From Rubritalea marina DSM 17716 (GTDB lineage Bacteria; Verrucomicrobiota; Verrucomicrobiia; Verrucomicrobiales; Akkermansiaceae), in contig NZ_KB899250.1 of the NCBI RefSeq assembly GCF_000378105.1, forward strand, positions 62,001 through 126,000: a stretch of 64,000 bases of DNA. Direction: 5' to 3'. The translations under genes and the position numbers were made by a program. The notes under the pieces are model-generated. The model did not search any database, was not told the DNA's origin, and saw nothing but the letters and a program-made list of their open reading frames with translations. Position 1 is the first letter of the stretch, and each line of letters starts with the position of its first letter. This document shows, in pieces, positions 26,421-35,454 of the stretch.

Positions 26421-27059
26421 ATGTCACGACTCACAGAAACTCGCCCTCAACGCATCAATGTAGCCCAGCCGCAACTCGACATGCGACCGAAGTCCGCCAA
26501 CGAAGCATCCCCACTTGCCGACGACTTTGAGTTGAAGATGGAGGCTGCAAAACGCGAGCTTGAAGAACTCCAGCACCAGCAGGAAGAAATCGCCGCCAAA
26601 GAACGCGAACTCAAAGAGCTCAACGAACGCAAAGAAGAATTTCTTAGAGGCCAAAATGACATCAGCGATCGCCTCACCACCTCACTCACCGCCATCGACC
26701 GCGAACTCTACGAACTGCGTCAGGACATCGAAGCTCTCGAAGAAACTCGCCAATGCTTTGCCGAGCACCAACAAGTCATCGATGGCATGAACCCGCAGAG
26801 CTGGTCCCGCGACAACCTTAAAGAAGAGCTCGACCAATCCATCGCCAAACTCGACCACGCGGAAGATGAATACGAAGAAGCCATGCTGCACTTCGCCAAC
26901 AGCCGCCGCGCCAACCTCTTCACCGCCCCAACCACCAAACCCGGTAAAGTGAGTGGACCACCGAGCGCCTTCATGAGCAACTTCAGCCAAGGACTCGCCT
27001 TCAACCTCCCACTCATCATCGTTGCCGGGATTGGCTACGCCATCTACCTCGCCAGCTAA
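26421..27059 (+). CDS. Tail-anchored coiled-coil protein
   Basis: 212 residues. A long coiled coil from about 38 to 105 (KREELEELQ type heptads rich in Glu, Lys and Gln) and a second at 125-155 are followed by a Pro/Thr linker and one C-terminal helix (FNLPLIIVAGIGYAIYLAS). No signal peptide, so the coil is expected in the cytoplasm. Together with the next gene (15 bases later) it forms a small operon. Function unknown; such proteins can organise membranes or septa. Confidence 0.65.
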   Translation: MSRLTETRPQRINVAQPQLDMRPKSANEASPLADDFELKMEAAKRELEELQHQQEEIAAKERELKELNERKEEFLRGQNDISDRLTTSLTAIDRELYELRQDIEALEETRQCFAEHQQVIDGMNPQSWSRDNLKEELDQSIAKLDHAEDEYEEAMLHFANSRRANLFTAPTTKPGKVSGPPSAFMSNFSQGLAFNLPLIIVAGIGYAIYLAS

Positions 27060-27074
27060 GCGCCTCTCCTGCTC

Positions 27075-27431
27075 ATGTTTGGGTCCAAAAAGAAAAAGGC
27101 CATCGAAGAAGCGCTGGAATCTGTCGAGTCCAGCGTCGACGAACAAAAGAAGCAGGTCTCTGCACACATCGCCGACCTCGAAACCTTCATCGCCAAAGCG
27201 CCTGAAGAACACAAATCAAAGCTTCGGGAACACCTCCAAACCATCCCAGCTCCAGAAGAGCTCGCAATACGCCAACGCGAAAACGCCTTTGCCGCGCGCC
27301 TATCCAAAGGCGAATTACGCAACGAACGCAGACAACAATCCAATAGCGCCTTTCTCCTATTATTGTTGTTAGTAACCATCGCCAGCCTGTCACTTTGGAT
27401 TTTCAAAATCATCTCGGAATCCTGGCGATGA
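27075..27431 (+). CDS. Tail-anchored coiled-coil protein
   Basis: 118 residues: basic start MFGSKKKKAIEEALESVESS, a coil over about 10-50, the segment TIPAPEELAIRQRENAFAARL and a transmembrane helix NSAFLLLLLLVTIASLSLWI followed by FKIISESWR. Co-transcribed with the preceding coiled-coil gene. Neither partner has a recognised family. Confidence 0.62.
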   Translation: MFGSKKKKAIEEALESVESSVDEQKKQVSAHIADLETFIAKAPEEHKSKLREHLQTIPAPEELAIRQRENAFAARLSKGELRNERRQQSNSAFLLLLLLVTIASLSLWIFKIISESWR

Positions 27432-27588
27432 TCCCGCACTCACATGCATTTTCTTTCATGTGATATCGACCCGCAATCCCTTGCCGTTCCGAGCTTCCTA
27501 GCACCTCAGTAGAAGAATCGAAAAAATCCGATACTTCCCGCTTGCACTGCGGGCATGTGCCACCTAGGCTGCGCCAGCTAAGGCGCCT

Positions 27589-28743
27589 ATGAAAGTTACT
27601 AACAAAGCTATTCTCGCACTTGAAGACGGCCGCACCTTTGAAGGTGAAGCGTTTGGACACTCTGGAACCACCACAGGTGAAATTTGCTTCAACACCTCCA
27701 TGACTGGGTATCAGGAGATCATCACCGACCCGTCATACCGTGGTCAGGTAGTCACCATGACCTACCCGCTCATCGGAAACTACGGAGTGAACCCAGAAGA
27801 CGCGGAATCATCGCAACCACACGTCCGCGGCCTCGTCATCGGTGAGCTCTCACCAGTGGCATCCAACTTCCGCTCCCGTCAAACACTCGACGAATACTTT
27901 GCTGAGCACAAGATCATCGGCATCGAAGACATCGACACCCGCACGCTCACCAAGCACCTAAGGACTGCTGGTTCCATGCGCTGCTGCATCAGCACCGAAC
28001 TCAGCGCCGAGGAAGCAGTCCAAGCGGCTAAAGACTCTCAAGCCATGGCCGGATCCGACTTCGTGAAAGAAGTCTCCACCGAGTCCAACTACCACTGGGA
28101 GGGTGAATCCCGACAGTGGAATATCCCAAGCCCATCACAGGAGCGCGAAGGCTACTACGAAGAACTCGCACCTGCAAAATACAAGCTCGTGGCATTCGAC
28201 TTCGGCATCAAGTACAACATCCTTCGCTGCATGCGCCAAGCTGGATTCGACGTCGAAGTCGTCAACTCACGCACCACCGCAGCAGAAGTGCTCGCGCTCA
28301 ACCCTGATGGCATTTTCCTATCCAACGGCCCAGGCGACCCAGCTGCACTCGACTACATCCACGCAGAAGTGAAGCAACTCCTCGGTAAAAAGCCCATCTT
28401 CGGCATCTGCCTCGGACACCAGATCCTCACCCACGCATTCGGTGGCAACACCTACAAACTCAAGTTTGGTCACCGCGGTGGCAACCAACCCGTGAAAGAT
28501 CTGCGTACTGGAAAAATCTCCATCACCTCGCAGAACCACGGCTTTGCCACTGACCCAGACAGCCTACCAGACGATGTAGAAATCACTCACATCAACCTCA
28601 ACGACGAGACCGTTGAAGGCTTCCGCCATAAAACATTCCCAGCATTCTCTGTGCAGTACCACCCAGAAGCTGCCCCAGGACCAAACGACGCGAAGTACTT
28701 CTTCGACGAATTTGCAGCTCTGATTGAGAACTTCGAAGGCTAA
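27589..28743 (+). CDS. carA: Carbamoyl-phosphate synthase small subunit
   Basis: 384 residues. The glutaminase subunit that supplies ammonia for carbamoyl phosphate in arginine and pyrimidine synthesis. N-terminal domain LEDGRTFEGEAFG, FNTSMTGYQEIITDPSY and SYRGQVVTMTYPLIGNYG; class I amidotransferase domain with FLSNGPGDP, nucleophile in GICLGHQIL, and HPEAAPGPNDA at the end. All catalytic parts are present. The large subunit carB is not adjacent. The 157 bases upstream show no recognised attenuator. Confidence 0.96.
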   Translation: MKVTNKAILALEDGRTFEGEAFGHSGTTTGEICFNTSMTGYQEIITDPSYRGQVVTMTYPLIGNYGVNPEDAESSQPHVRGLVIGELSPVASNFRSRQTLDEYFAEHKIIGIEDIDTRTLTKHLRTAGSMRCCISTELSAEEAVQAAKDSQAMAGSDFVKEVSTESNYHWEGESRQWNIPSPSQEREGYYEELAPAKYKLVAFDFGIKYNILRCMRQAGFDVEVVNSRTTAAEVLALNPDGIFLSNGPGDPAALDYIHAEVKQLLGKKPIFGICLGHQILTHAFGGNTYKLKFGHRGGNQPVKDLRTGKISITSQNHGFATDPDSLPDDVEITHINLNDETVEGFRHKTFPAFSVQYHPEAAPGPNDAKYFFDEFAALIENFEG

Positions 28744-28763
28744 TCGCCTTCCGATTGACCCAC

Positions 28764-30547
<1,784 letters not shown>

Positions 30548-30574
30548 TCGCCCCCTCATTCCTGATTCATTTAC

Positions 30575-30610
30575 AAAGCTCTCAGCGCCTCTGGCCCTGA
30601 GAGCTTTTTT
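30575..30610 (+). terminator. Terminator of purA, overlapping the convergent arsR end
   Basis: An 11-bp stem AAAGCTCTCAG/CTGAGAGCTTT with an 11-base loop is followed by T residues. On the other strand the stem also lies inside the last codons of the ArsR gene, so it may serve both transcripts. Confidence 0.85.
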
Positions 30611-30899
30611 GTGATTCATCGGCGCAGCACTCGTGCACTAAAAACTCAGAAAGATACTCAATTTTCTGATAATTGGGCAAGCAGCGCAGTGTCCGCCCCT
30701 CGCGGGTTTGTGTCAATAGCCCCGCCTTCACCAAAGCGGCGATGTGATGGGAAAGAGTGGAATTGGGGATCCCTAGAGCGGTCTGAATCTCTCCCACGGA
30801 TGCACCTTGGTACCCCGCACGCACTAAATGCTGGAAAATCCCCAACCTCGCTTCATGCCCCAGCTCCTTGAATGCCATCGCCACTTCTTTCATTTGCAT
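30582..30899 (-). CDS. ArsR family transcriptional repressor
   Basis: 105 residues, winged-helix of the ArsR/SmtB type: KELGHEARLGIFQHLV, helix ASVGEIQTALGIPNSTLSHH (recognition NSTLSHHI), then the wing TREGRTLRCLP. No canonical ELCVCDL metal motif; the tail FLVHECCADES has a Cys pair that could sense metal or thiols. Divergent from the permease gene, with a perfect palindrome between them, so it most likely represses that gene and itself. The final codons overlap the purA terminator. Confidence 0.85.
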   Translation of the reverse strand: MQMKEVAMAFKELGHEARLGIFQHLVRAGYQGASVGEIQTALGIPNSTLSHHIAALVKAGLLTQTREGRTLRCLPNYQKIEYLSEFLVHECCADESQKSSQGQRR

Positions 30900-30927
30900 G
30901 TTATTTCGATAATACCAGAAACACGAT

Positions 30928-30965
30928 TTGACAATGCTGAATTTATTTCTATATTTCTAGAAATA
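30928..30965 (+). promoter_or_regulatory. Permease promoter with overlapping ArsR operator
   Basis: TTGACA (30928-30933), a 16-base spacer and TATATT (30950-30955) form a sigma-70 type promoter. The 14-bp perfect palindrome TATTTCTAGAAATA (30952-30965) covers the -10 box. A second, imperfect ATTTC...GAAAC repeat lies at about 30902-30921 next to the ArsR start. Both have the half-site seen in ArsR-family operators; binding itself is inferred. Confidence 0.65.
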
Positions 30966-30980
30966 CAACAACAAATCATC

Positions 30981-31982
30981 ATGAACCCCGAAACCATCCA
31001 AGATCAACTCACACAAAGTCTGAGCATGTTTGCCTTTTTAGCACTAGAGCTCACCCTACTCTTTCTCATCATCAGCTATGCCGTCGGCGTGATTCAACAA
31101 TGGGTCACTCCCGAAAAGGTTCGCAGCATCCTCAGCTCAAAGAATGGGCGAGGCTACTTGATCTCAGCTGTGCTGGGGTCGATCACGCCATTCTGCTCAT
31201 GCTCTACCATTCCATTCCTCAAGGGTCTTCTCAGAGCGAAAGCTGGCTTTGGGCCTACCATGGTATTCCTCATCGCTAGCCCGCTTCTTAATCCGATCAT
31301 CATCGGCCTCTTTGTCGTCACCTTTGGCTGGCAGGTAAGCTTGTTCTATTTTATCACCGCCATGGCGGTGTCGGTGTCGGCAGGCTACTTACTTGAGGCC
31401 CTAGGCTTCGAGCGCTTTATCAAAAGCAATGAAGAAGATAGCGCTTGTGGCTCATGTGAGCCAGAGCCTGAAGTGAGCAGTGGCAACGATTGTTGCTCTA
31501 GCGAGGGCGAGCCGAAGGCTGAGCCTGCAGCTTCATCATGCTGTGAAAGCAAACCTAGCGCAGAGGCCAAGCGCCAACGCTGGATCACCCCTTGGCACCA
31601 AGCACTGAAGGATTTCAAGACCGTGCTCCCCTACCTACTGGTGGGAATCGGGATTGGTAGCCTGATCTACGGCTTTGTCCCGACAGAATTCATCGCGAAG
31701 CACACCGCCGTAGACAACTTATTCGCTGTGCCGATCTCAGCCATCATCGGCATCCCGCTCTACGTGCGTGCCGAGGCGGTGATTCCACTAAGCGCAGCCC
31801 TCGTCACCAAGGGGATGAGCCTAGGTGCAGCCATGGCCCTCATCATCGGCAGTGCCGGAGCCAGCCTCACCGAGGTGATTCTGCTGCGTTCCTTATTCAA
31901 AACTCCCATCATCATTGCCTTCCTCATCGTGGTATTGGGCATGGCCATTGTCGGCGGCTACACTCTCAACTTGCTGATTTAA
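30981..31982 (+). CDS. Permease of the PF03773 family (ArsP/Cu-Zn efflux type)
   Basis: 333 residues from ATG 30981. Eight or so helices, with the conserved block SITPFCSCSTIPFLKGLL, the CxC being family-typical, and FLIASPLLNPII. The second half repeats the fold with PLYVRAEAVIPLSAAL and GSAGASLTE. A cytoplasmic loop of about 35 residues holds seven Cys (ACGSCEP, NDCCSSE, SSCCESK). This family includes ArsP organoarsenical exporters and Cu/Zn transporters; the cysteine-rich loop points to soft-metal or arsenic traffic. Controlled by the divergent ArsR repressor. Confidence 0.85.
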   Translation: MNPETIQDQLTQSLSMFAFLALELTLLFLIISYAVGVIQQWVTPEKVRSILSSKNGRGYLISAVLGSITPFCSCSTIPFLKGLLRAKAGFGPTMVFLIASPLLNPIIIGLFVVTFGWQVSLFYFITAMAVSVSAGYLLEALGFERFIKSNEEDSACGSCEPEPEVSSGNDCCSSEGEPKAEPAASSCCESKPSAEAKRQRWITPWHQALKDFKTVLPYLLVGIGIGSLIYGFVPTEFIAKHTAVDNLFAVPISAIIGIPLYVRAEAVIPLSAALVTKGMSLGAAMALIIGSAGASLTEVILLRSLFKTPIIIAFLIVVLGMAIVGGYTLNLLI

Positions 31983-32073
31983 TTGGGGCTACATAGTTTC
32001 GGGGTGAGCGGCACGCCACTAATTTCCGAGCCTAGTACTATATGCCGCACACAAATACATCATGACAATATTT

Positions 32074-32144
32074 TGCCTTAGTGGGATAAATCCCGCACGG
32101 TTCGAGAGCGGTGATCAATCACCGCATTCCAGGGAGGGCCTGGG
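32074..32144. repeat. Hairpin repeat, copy A
   Basis: Contains GTGGGATAAATCCCGC (32081-32096) and the palindrome GCGGTGATCAATCACCGC (32108-32125) followed by ATTCC. A related copy B lies at 35241-35313. The flanking 31983-32274 stretch (292 bases) has no gene. Confidence 0.75.
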
Positions 32145-32274
32145 TACTGCTCAACTCGCTAGATGGGATTGAAAATCTAATCTGGGTAATCTGCTCAATC
32201 TGTGGAATCTGCGACCTTTCGAGGGAGAGCTGAAATTGTTGAATCCCCCTCGTCTCTAGCTATAAAGAAATGAG

Positions 32275-32718
32275 TCATTGCCCCAGCATGGACTTCTTCA
32301 CTTCAGACAAATCAGTAAGTACTAGGTTGAAAATGTATTTATGTTCAGTCTCGTTGTGCTTCCTCTTTTCTACATTTAGGAAAAGATTTGCCCCTAATGC
32401 CAAATCAGGAAGATCAGGATTGCTAATCAAGAGCATGGCTAGAATCTCTTCACTCTGAATAGACTTCACGGACTGTTCTATGACTTTTTTGGGCAGCATC
32501 ATTACAGTCCAATTATCACCGAGGTATTCTTCGATTTTCGATTTGATCGCATCAATTTCAAGGTTGGTATGATAGATGTAATTAGTTACAAATTCATTTC
32601 GAGTTTTGTCTTCGTATGACTCTTTACCCAAGAGTTGGGTAAAATCAGGCAGTTCCTTGGAGAGAGCACTGACACATGTGCTGATAAGAATAACAGTAGT
32701 AGCGAGTATTTTTAGCAT
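32275..32718 (-). CDS. Orphan exported protein
   Basis: 147 residues from ATG 32718, with a signal peptide (MLKILATTVILISTCVSALS|KE). The mature part is a DxxTQLLGKESYEDK-like helical domain with VIEQSVKSIQSEEILAMLL, ending LTDLSEVKKSMLGQ. No family recognised. AT-richer than neighbours. A hairpin element (32715-32835) sits directly at the start codon, so gene and element may be an accessory cassette. The longer open frame to 32826 would run through that element and is rejected. Confidence 0.62.
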   Translation of the reverse strand: MLKILATTVILISTCVSALSKELPDFTQLLGKESYEDKTRNEFVTNYIYHTNLEIDAIKSKIEEYLGDNWTVMMLPKKVIEQSVKSIQSEEILAMLLISNPDLPDLALGANLFLNVEKRKHNETEHKYIFNLVLTDLSEVKKSMLGQ

Positions 32719-32835
32719 AACGTGAAACACAACCGCCGAACTCTGTTCGGTCTGGGTGTTAAGCATAGCTATCAGACGTAGTGAATAGATCGAACATTTT
32801 CTGCTAGAACCACCCGGACGAAGCAACGGTTAGAC
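32715..32835. repeat. 121-bp hairpin element, copy 1 (attC-like ends)
   Basis: Bounded by GCATAAC and GTTAGAC (the latter fits GTTRRRY). It holds CCGAAC-tct-GTTCGG and an outer AACAC/GTGTT pairing. The right half (about 32795-32829: TTTTCTGCTAGAA... GCAACGG) is related to the right half of copy 3 at 35115. Homologous to copies at 34502 and 35115. Confidence 0.55.
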
Positions 32836-32914
32836 AAAGAAGAGACTCTGCGGAAGGCCTGTCTAAGAGCTTTTTTATTTGTCAGTCATGCCCCTCTAAC
32901 CTACCAACAAGGAC

Positions 32915-33529
32915 ATGCAAAACAACTCGGAACGTGGACTCTTGATCGTGATTGAAGGAATTGATGGCACAGGAAAGTCCTCGCAGGTGAAGTTGTTGGC
33001 AGAGAACCTGAAGGCAGGCGGCGCCTCCGCCCTCGCCGACCGCGAGCCCTCGGATGGCCCCTTCGGCAAGATCTTGCGTCAGTCGATGACCGAAGGCCGC
33101 CTTGAGCGCAACGAGGAGCTCGAGCTCTTCTACAAGGACCGCAAGCAACACGTAAACGATGTGATCACGCCGGCAATGGAGGCGGGCACTCACGTCGTGC
33201 TCGACCGTTATTACTTTTCTACAATGGCCTATCAGGGAGCCAATGGCTTCGACATCGACACCATCCGCAAGGACAATGAAGCATTTGCGCCAAAACCGGA
33301 CTTGCTCTTCATCCTCGATCTCGACATCGACACCGCGCTCGAGCGCATTGGCAGCCGCGGCGACACAGCCAACGAATTCGAACAACGTGAATCATTGGAG
33401 TTCTGCCGCAATGTCTTCCTCAGTGTGCAGGGCGAAGCCTACGCCCACGTGATCGACGCCTCACAGGATATCGAGTCGATCCAGCAACAACTGGTAGCAC
33501 GCGTGCGCGCAGCCATCCACTCTGAGTAA
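32915..33529 (+). CDS. tmk: Thymidylate kinase
   Basis: 204 residues. Phosphorylates dTMP to dTDP. P-loop IEGIDGTGKSSQ, the DR(Y) motif VLDRYYFSTMAYQG, and the acceptor/lid region with LLFILDLDIDTALERI. No DRH/LID lysine deviation noted. Length is normal for bacterial Tmk. It stands alone between accessory regions on both sides. Confidence 0.95.
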   Translation: MQNNSERGLLIVIEGIDGTGKSSQVKLLAENLKAGGASALADREPSDGPFGKILRQSMTEGRLERNEELELFYKDRKQHVNDVITPAMEAGTHVVLDRYYFSTMAYQGANGFDIDTIRKDNEAFAPKPDLLFILDLDIDTALERIGSRGDTANEFEQRESLEFCRNVFLSVQGEAYAHVIDASQDIESIQQQLVARVRAAIHSE

Positions 33530-33636
33530 TCACAGCGCCCTCTCCCTAGCTCCTAGGCTCGACTGCTTGTGTACTTGCGTTGAGGCATGCGAATCTGCGT
33601 ATCTGCCGAGCTTTCAGCTCTGCTTGTACTTTCTTA

Positions 33637-33683
33637 CCGATATCATGGGGTGGCGCTCGCGCTTCACCCCATGCTGGTATCGG
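33637..33683. repeat. Long imperfect hairpin
   Basis: CCGATATCATGGGGTG pairs with CACCCCATGCTGGTATCGG across a 12-base loop (GCGCTCGCGCTT), interrupted by a few mismatches. No T run, so not an obvious terminator. Confidence 0.65.
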
Positions 33684-33878
33684 ATACACCCTTGGTGTGA
33701 GTCCGTGAATCAATCGAGAGTGATGGCATTACGGAAGCGCCTAGATCTACCCTGCAGCTGGCAGCGATGGCTCACTCTGCTGACCAGAGTTTGAGGCCGC
33801 GAGGTGACATTAGAAGATAAAACCTCAGATCCTATCTAATCAACATCACCAGGCTCTGCAGGAGCCAAACATACCAGA

Positions 33879-33912
33879 CTAGGGTAAGGCGCAGCATGCG
33901 CCGCAACCCTAG
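33879..33912. repeat. Hairpin with two stems
   Basis: Outer stem CTAGGGT/ACCCTAG and inner GGCGCA/TGCGCC around GCA, with short internal bulges. REP-like in size. Confidence 0.65.
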
Positions 33913-33982
33913 GTTCATGTAATCAAAATCCATTCCCTGAAGGGGAATCTCATAAGGGCCAGATTCAAGGCTATCCCCCATT

Positions 33983-34056
33983 CATCTCCTTACGAGCCTG
34001 GCACCATATGCCACAAGGCCATCTCCTTACGAGCCTGGCACCATATGCCACAAGGC
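33983..34056 (+). repeat. Exact tandem duplication of a 37-bp GAGCCTGGCACC repeat
   Basis: Two back-to-back identical 37-bp units (33983-34019 and 34020-34056), each with CTTACGAGCCTGGCACCATA and then TGCCACAAGGC. The unit contains TGGCA-ccata-TGCCA, a small hairpin. Other copies of the same repeat occur at 34097, 34557, 45561, 47083, 47765 and 48326. Confidence 0.85.
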
Positions 34057-34096
34057 TGATTCTCTATTTATTAGTTATATCCGGACGCTCTTTCTT

Positions 34097-34130
34097 CATC
34101 GCCTTACGAGCCTGGCACGATATGCCACAG
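34097..34130 (+). repeat. GAGCCTGGCAC repeat, third copy
   Basis: CATCGCCTTACGAGCCTGGC, then ACGATATGCCACAG; differs from the tandem units by two bases over the first 33. Confidence 0.8.
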
Positions 34131-34196
34131 AAAACGGTTAAATGTACTGTATTCATCTTCTCACTCTATCTTGTTAGACCAGGCAGTTGCATAGGG

Positions 34197-34454
34197 TTAA
34201 TCCTCGTATTCTATAAATTCCCAATCAATCTCCTCTCTAAAAATCTTAATACAAAACTCTAGCTCTTCGAGAGAGATTTCTTTCGAGCTCAGTGAGACTG
34301 TTCTAGTTCGGTCTGTATCGTCTCTGAATATCTCACAAATGAATTTGTCGCTTCTGAGGAACTTCCCTTTACGGTAGATTTCTACACCAATTCCATCTCG
34401 GGCAGCAACGTCACTAGCGCGTATGATTTTGTAGTTAGATTTATCAAAAGGCAT
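34197..34454 (-). CDS. Orphan small protein
   Basis: 85 residues from ATG 34454 (MPFDKSNYKIIRASDVAARD). A small alpha/beta domain with GIGVEIYRKGKFLRSDKF and repeated charged segments (REEIDWEFIEYED at the end); no family known. Low GC content compared with the housekeeping genes, surrounded by hairpin repeats. The longer open frame to 34544 passes through a repeat and is rejected. Likely an accessory cassette-like gene. Confidence 0.6.
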   Translation of the reverse strand: MPFDKSNYKIIRASDVAARDGIGVEIYRKGKFLRSDKFICEIFRDDTDRTRTVSLSSKEISLEELEFCIKIFREEIDWEFIEYED

Positions 34455-34501
34455 TCGAAAGAGAATATAGAATAGGTATGGGTAATTTAGCCGAACAATT
34501 A

Positions 34502-34554
34502 AGCACACCCGCCGGGCTTGTTCGGTCGGAGTGCTACATATCAATAACAGTCAT
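34502..34554. repeat. Hairpin element, copy 2 (53-bp left part)
   Basis: Identical at 50 of 53 positions to the left part of copy 3 (35115-35167). The inner stem CCGAAC/GTTCGG is changed to CCGGGC, which breaks two of its pairs. Confidence 0.75.
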
Positions 34555-34556
34555 GC

Positions 34557-34617
34557 ACCTTACGAGCCTGGCACCATACAGTGCGACGAGCCTAATGCGA
34601 CGAGCCTGGCACCATAC
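34557..34617 (+). repeat. GAGCCTGGCACC repeats, two further copies
   Basis: TACGAGCCTGGCACCATAC at 34561-34579 and CGACGAGCCTGGCACCATAC at about 34598-34617, with a decayed partial GACGAGCCTAATGC between. Confidence 0.75.
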
Positions 34618-34626
34618 TTTCACCGT

Positions 34627-35097
34627 TTATTCTTGGGGAAGAGCCTTAAGCAGCTCTTGTTTAATAATAACAGTAACGTCATCGATAGTTATTTTTGAGT
34701 AAATCAATGAACTGCGATAGTCATCTTTAAATACAAGATCGTATCGCCCGTCAAAAATTACCTCAATAAGCTCCAATAAGTGCTTCTCGCACAATTGCTG
34801 AACCTTCTTTTTATCGGTATCATCATGCATGAAGCTCTTCGCTGCCTCCATCGGGTTGAAGCTTTCGCCCCTCACTATCTTCTCTTGCATTCGATTCTGC
34901 GCCTCTTTTTCCGCTCGCTTCTTAGCATAGTAGCGATCCCTGAGTTCATTATTTCCTTTTTTGCTAAGTACGACCTTAACTAGTAGATCATCAACTTCAT
35001 TGAAGTCTACCTTCGCTACCGCAATGCGAGCGGACTCTTCGGCAGGTGCAAAAGTAACAATGAACAGTAGCAAAATGGAGGTGAGTATTCTTTTCAT
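34627..35097 (-). CDS. Orphan exported protein with coiled coil
   Basis: 156 residues from ATG 35097 with a signal peptide (MKRILTSILLLFIVTFAPAE). The mature part has a basic coil RDRYYAKKRAEKEAQNRMQE and helix QLCEKHLLELIEVIFDGRYD, ending VIIKQELLKALPQE. Family not recognised. Low GC, flanked by hairpin elements on both sides, like the two other orphan genes of this region. Confidence 0.62.
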   Translation of the reverse strand: MKRILTSILLLFIVTFAPAEESARIAVAKVDFNEVDDLLVKVVLSKKGNNELRDRYYAKKRAEKEAQNRMQEKIVRGESFNPMEAAKSFMHDDTDKKKVQQLCEKHLLELIEVIFDGRYDLVFKDDYRSSLIYSKITIDDVTVIIKQELLKALPQE

Positions 35098-35114
35098 AAT
35101 TAATTTTTTAATTC

Positions 35115-35220
35115 AGCACACCCGCCGAACTTGTTCGGTCGGAGTGCTACATATCAATAACAGCCATAAGGATTATATCGAACGTTTTCTGCTAGAATCC
35201 ATCGAACGGAGTAACGGCTG
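35115..35220. repeat. Hairpin element, copy 3
   Basis: Left part AGCACACCCGCCGAACTTGT with stem CCGAAC-tt-GTTCGG and outer AGCAC/GTGCT; right part TTTTCTGCTAGAATCC... GTAACGG matches the right part of copy 1. It lies 18 bases upstream of the start of the orphan gene at 34627. Confidence 0.6.
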
Positions 35221-35240
35221 GAGGTCCACCATGCGCGATG

Positions 35241-35313
35241 TTTTGTCATCGTGGGATCAATCCCACCCCGCCCTAGGGCGGTGATCAATTACCGCATTCC
35301 AAAAAGGGGATGG
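35241..35313. repeat. Hairpin repeat, copy B
   Basis: Three consecutive stems: GTGGGATCAATCCCAC (35250-35265), CGCCCTAGGGCG (35268-35279), and GCGGTGATCAATTACCGC (35277-35294), then ATTCC. Related to copy A at 32074. The rest of 35098-35454 has no gene. Confidence 0.75.
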
Positions 35314-35454
35314 GTTACGCACATGCCACTAGAGATCTTAGAAGAAGCCACGCCTCACGTGCCTTGCTTTGATCAAATGCAATTTCGGTGAACACCATGA
35401 TGCTATCGTCTGTGGCTTGACCGTGAGGCGTTCCGGGCGTAAAGAGAACTCGGC

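Larger units (their letters stand above)
33530..34196. other. Gene-free stretch full of hairpins and tandem repeats
   Basis: 667 bases with no credible gene. It holds a long hairpin at 33637-33683, another at 33879-33912, an exact 37-bp tandem duplication at 33983-34056 and a third related copy at 34097-34130. All are described separately. Confidence 0.6.

Noticed and set aside
33567-33794. Cys/Trp-rich open frame of 75 codons after tmk
   Set aside because: It covers the long hairpin at 33637-33683 and looks like the translation of non-coding repeats.
33983-34056. TGGCACCATATGCCA as a sigma-54 promoter
   Set aside because: The distance between GG and GC is wrong (8, not 10), and the motif is part of a repeat.
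33983-34130. CRISPR-like array
   Set aside because: Units are joined without spacers or with 40 bases of unrelated sequence only once; no Cas genes, and copies are scattered elsewhere.
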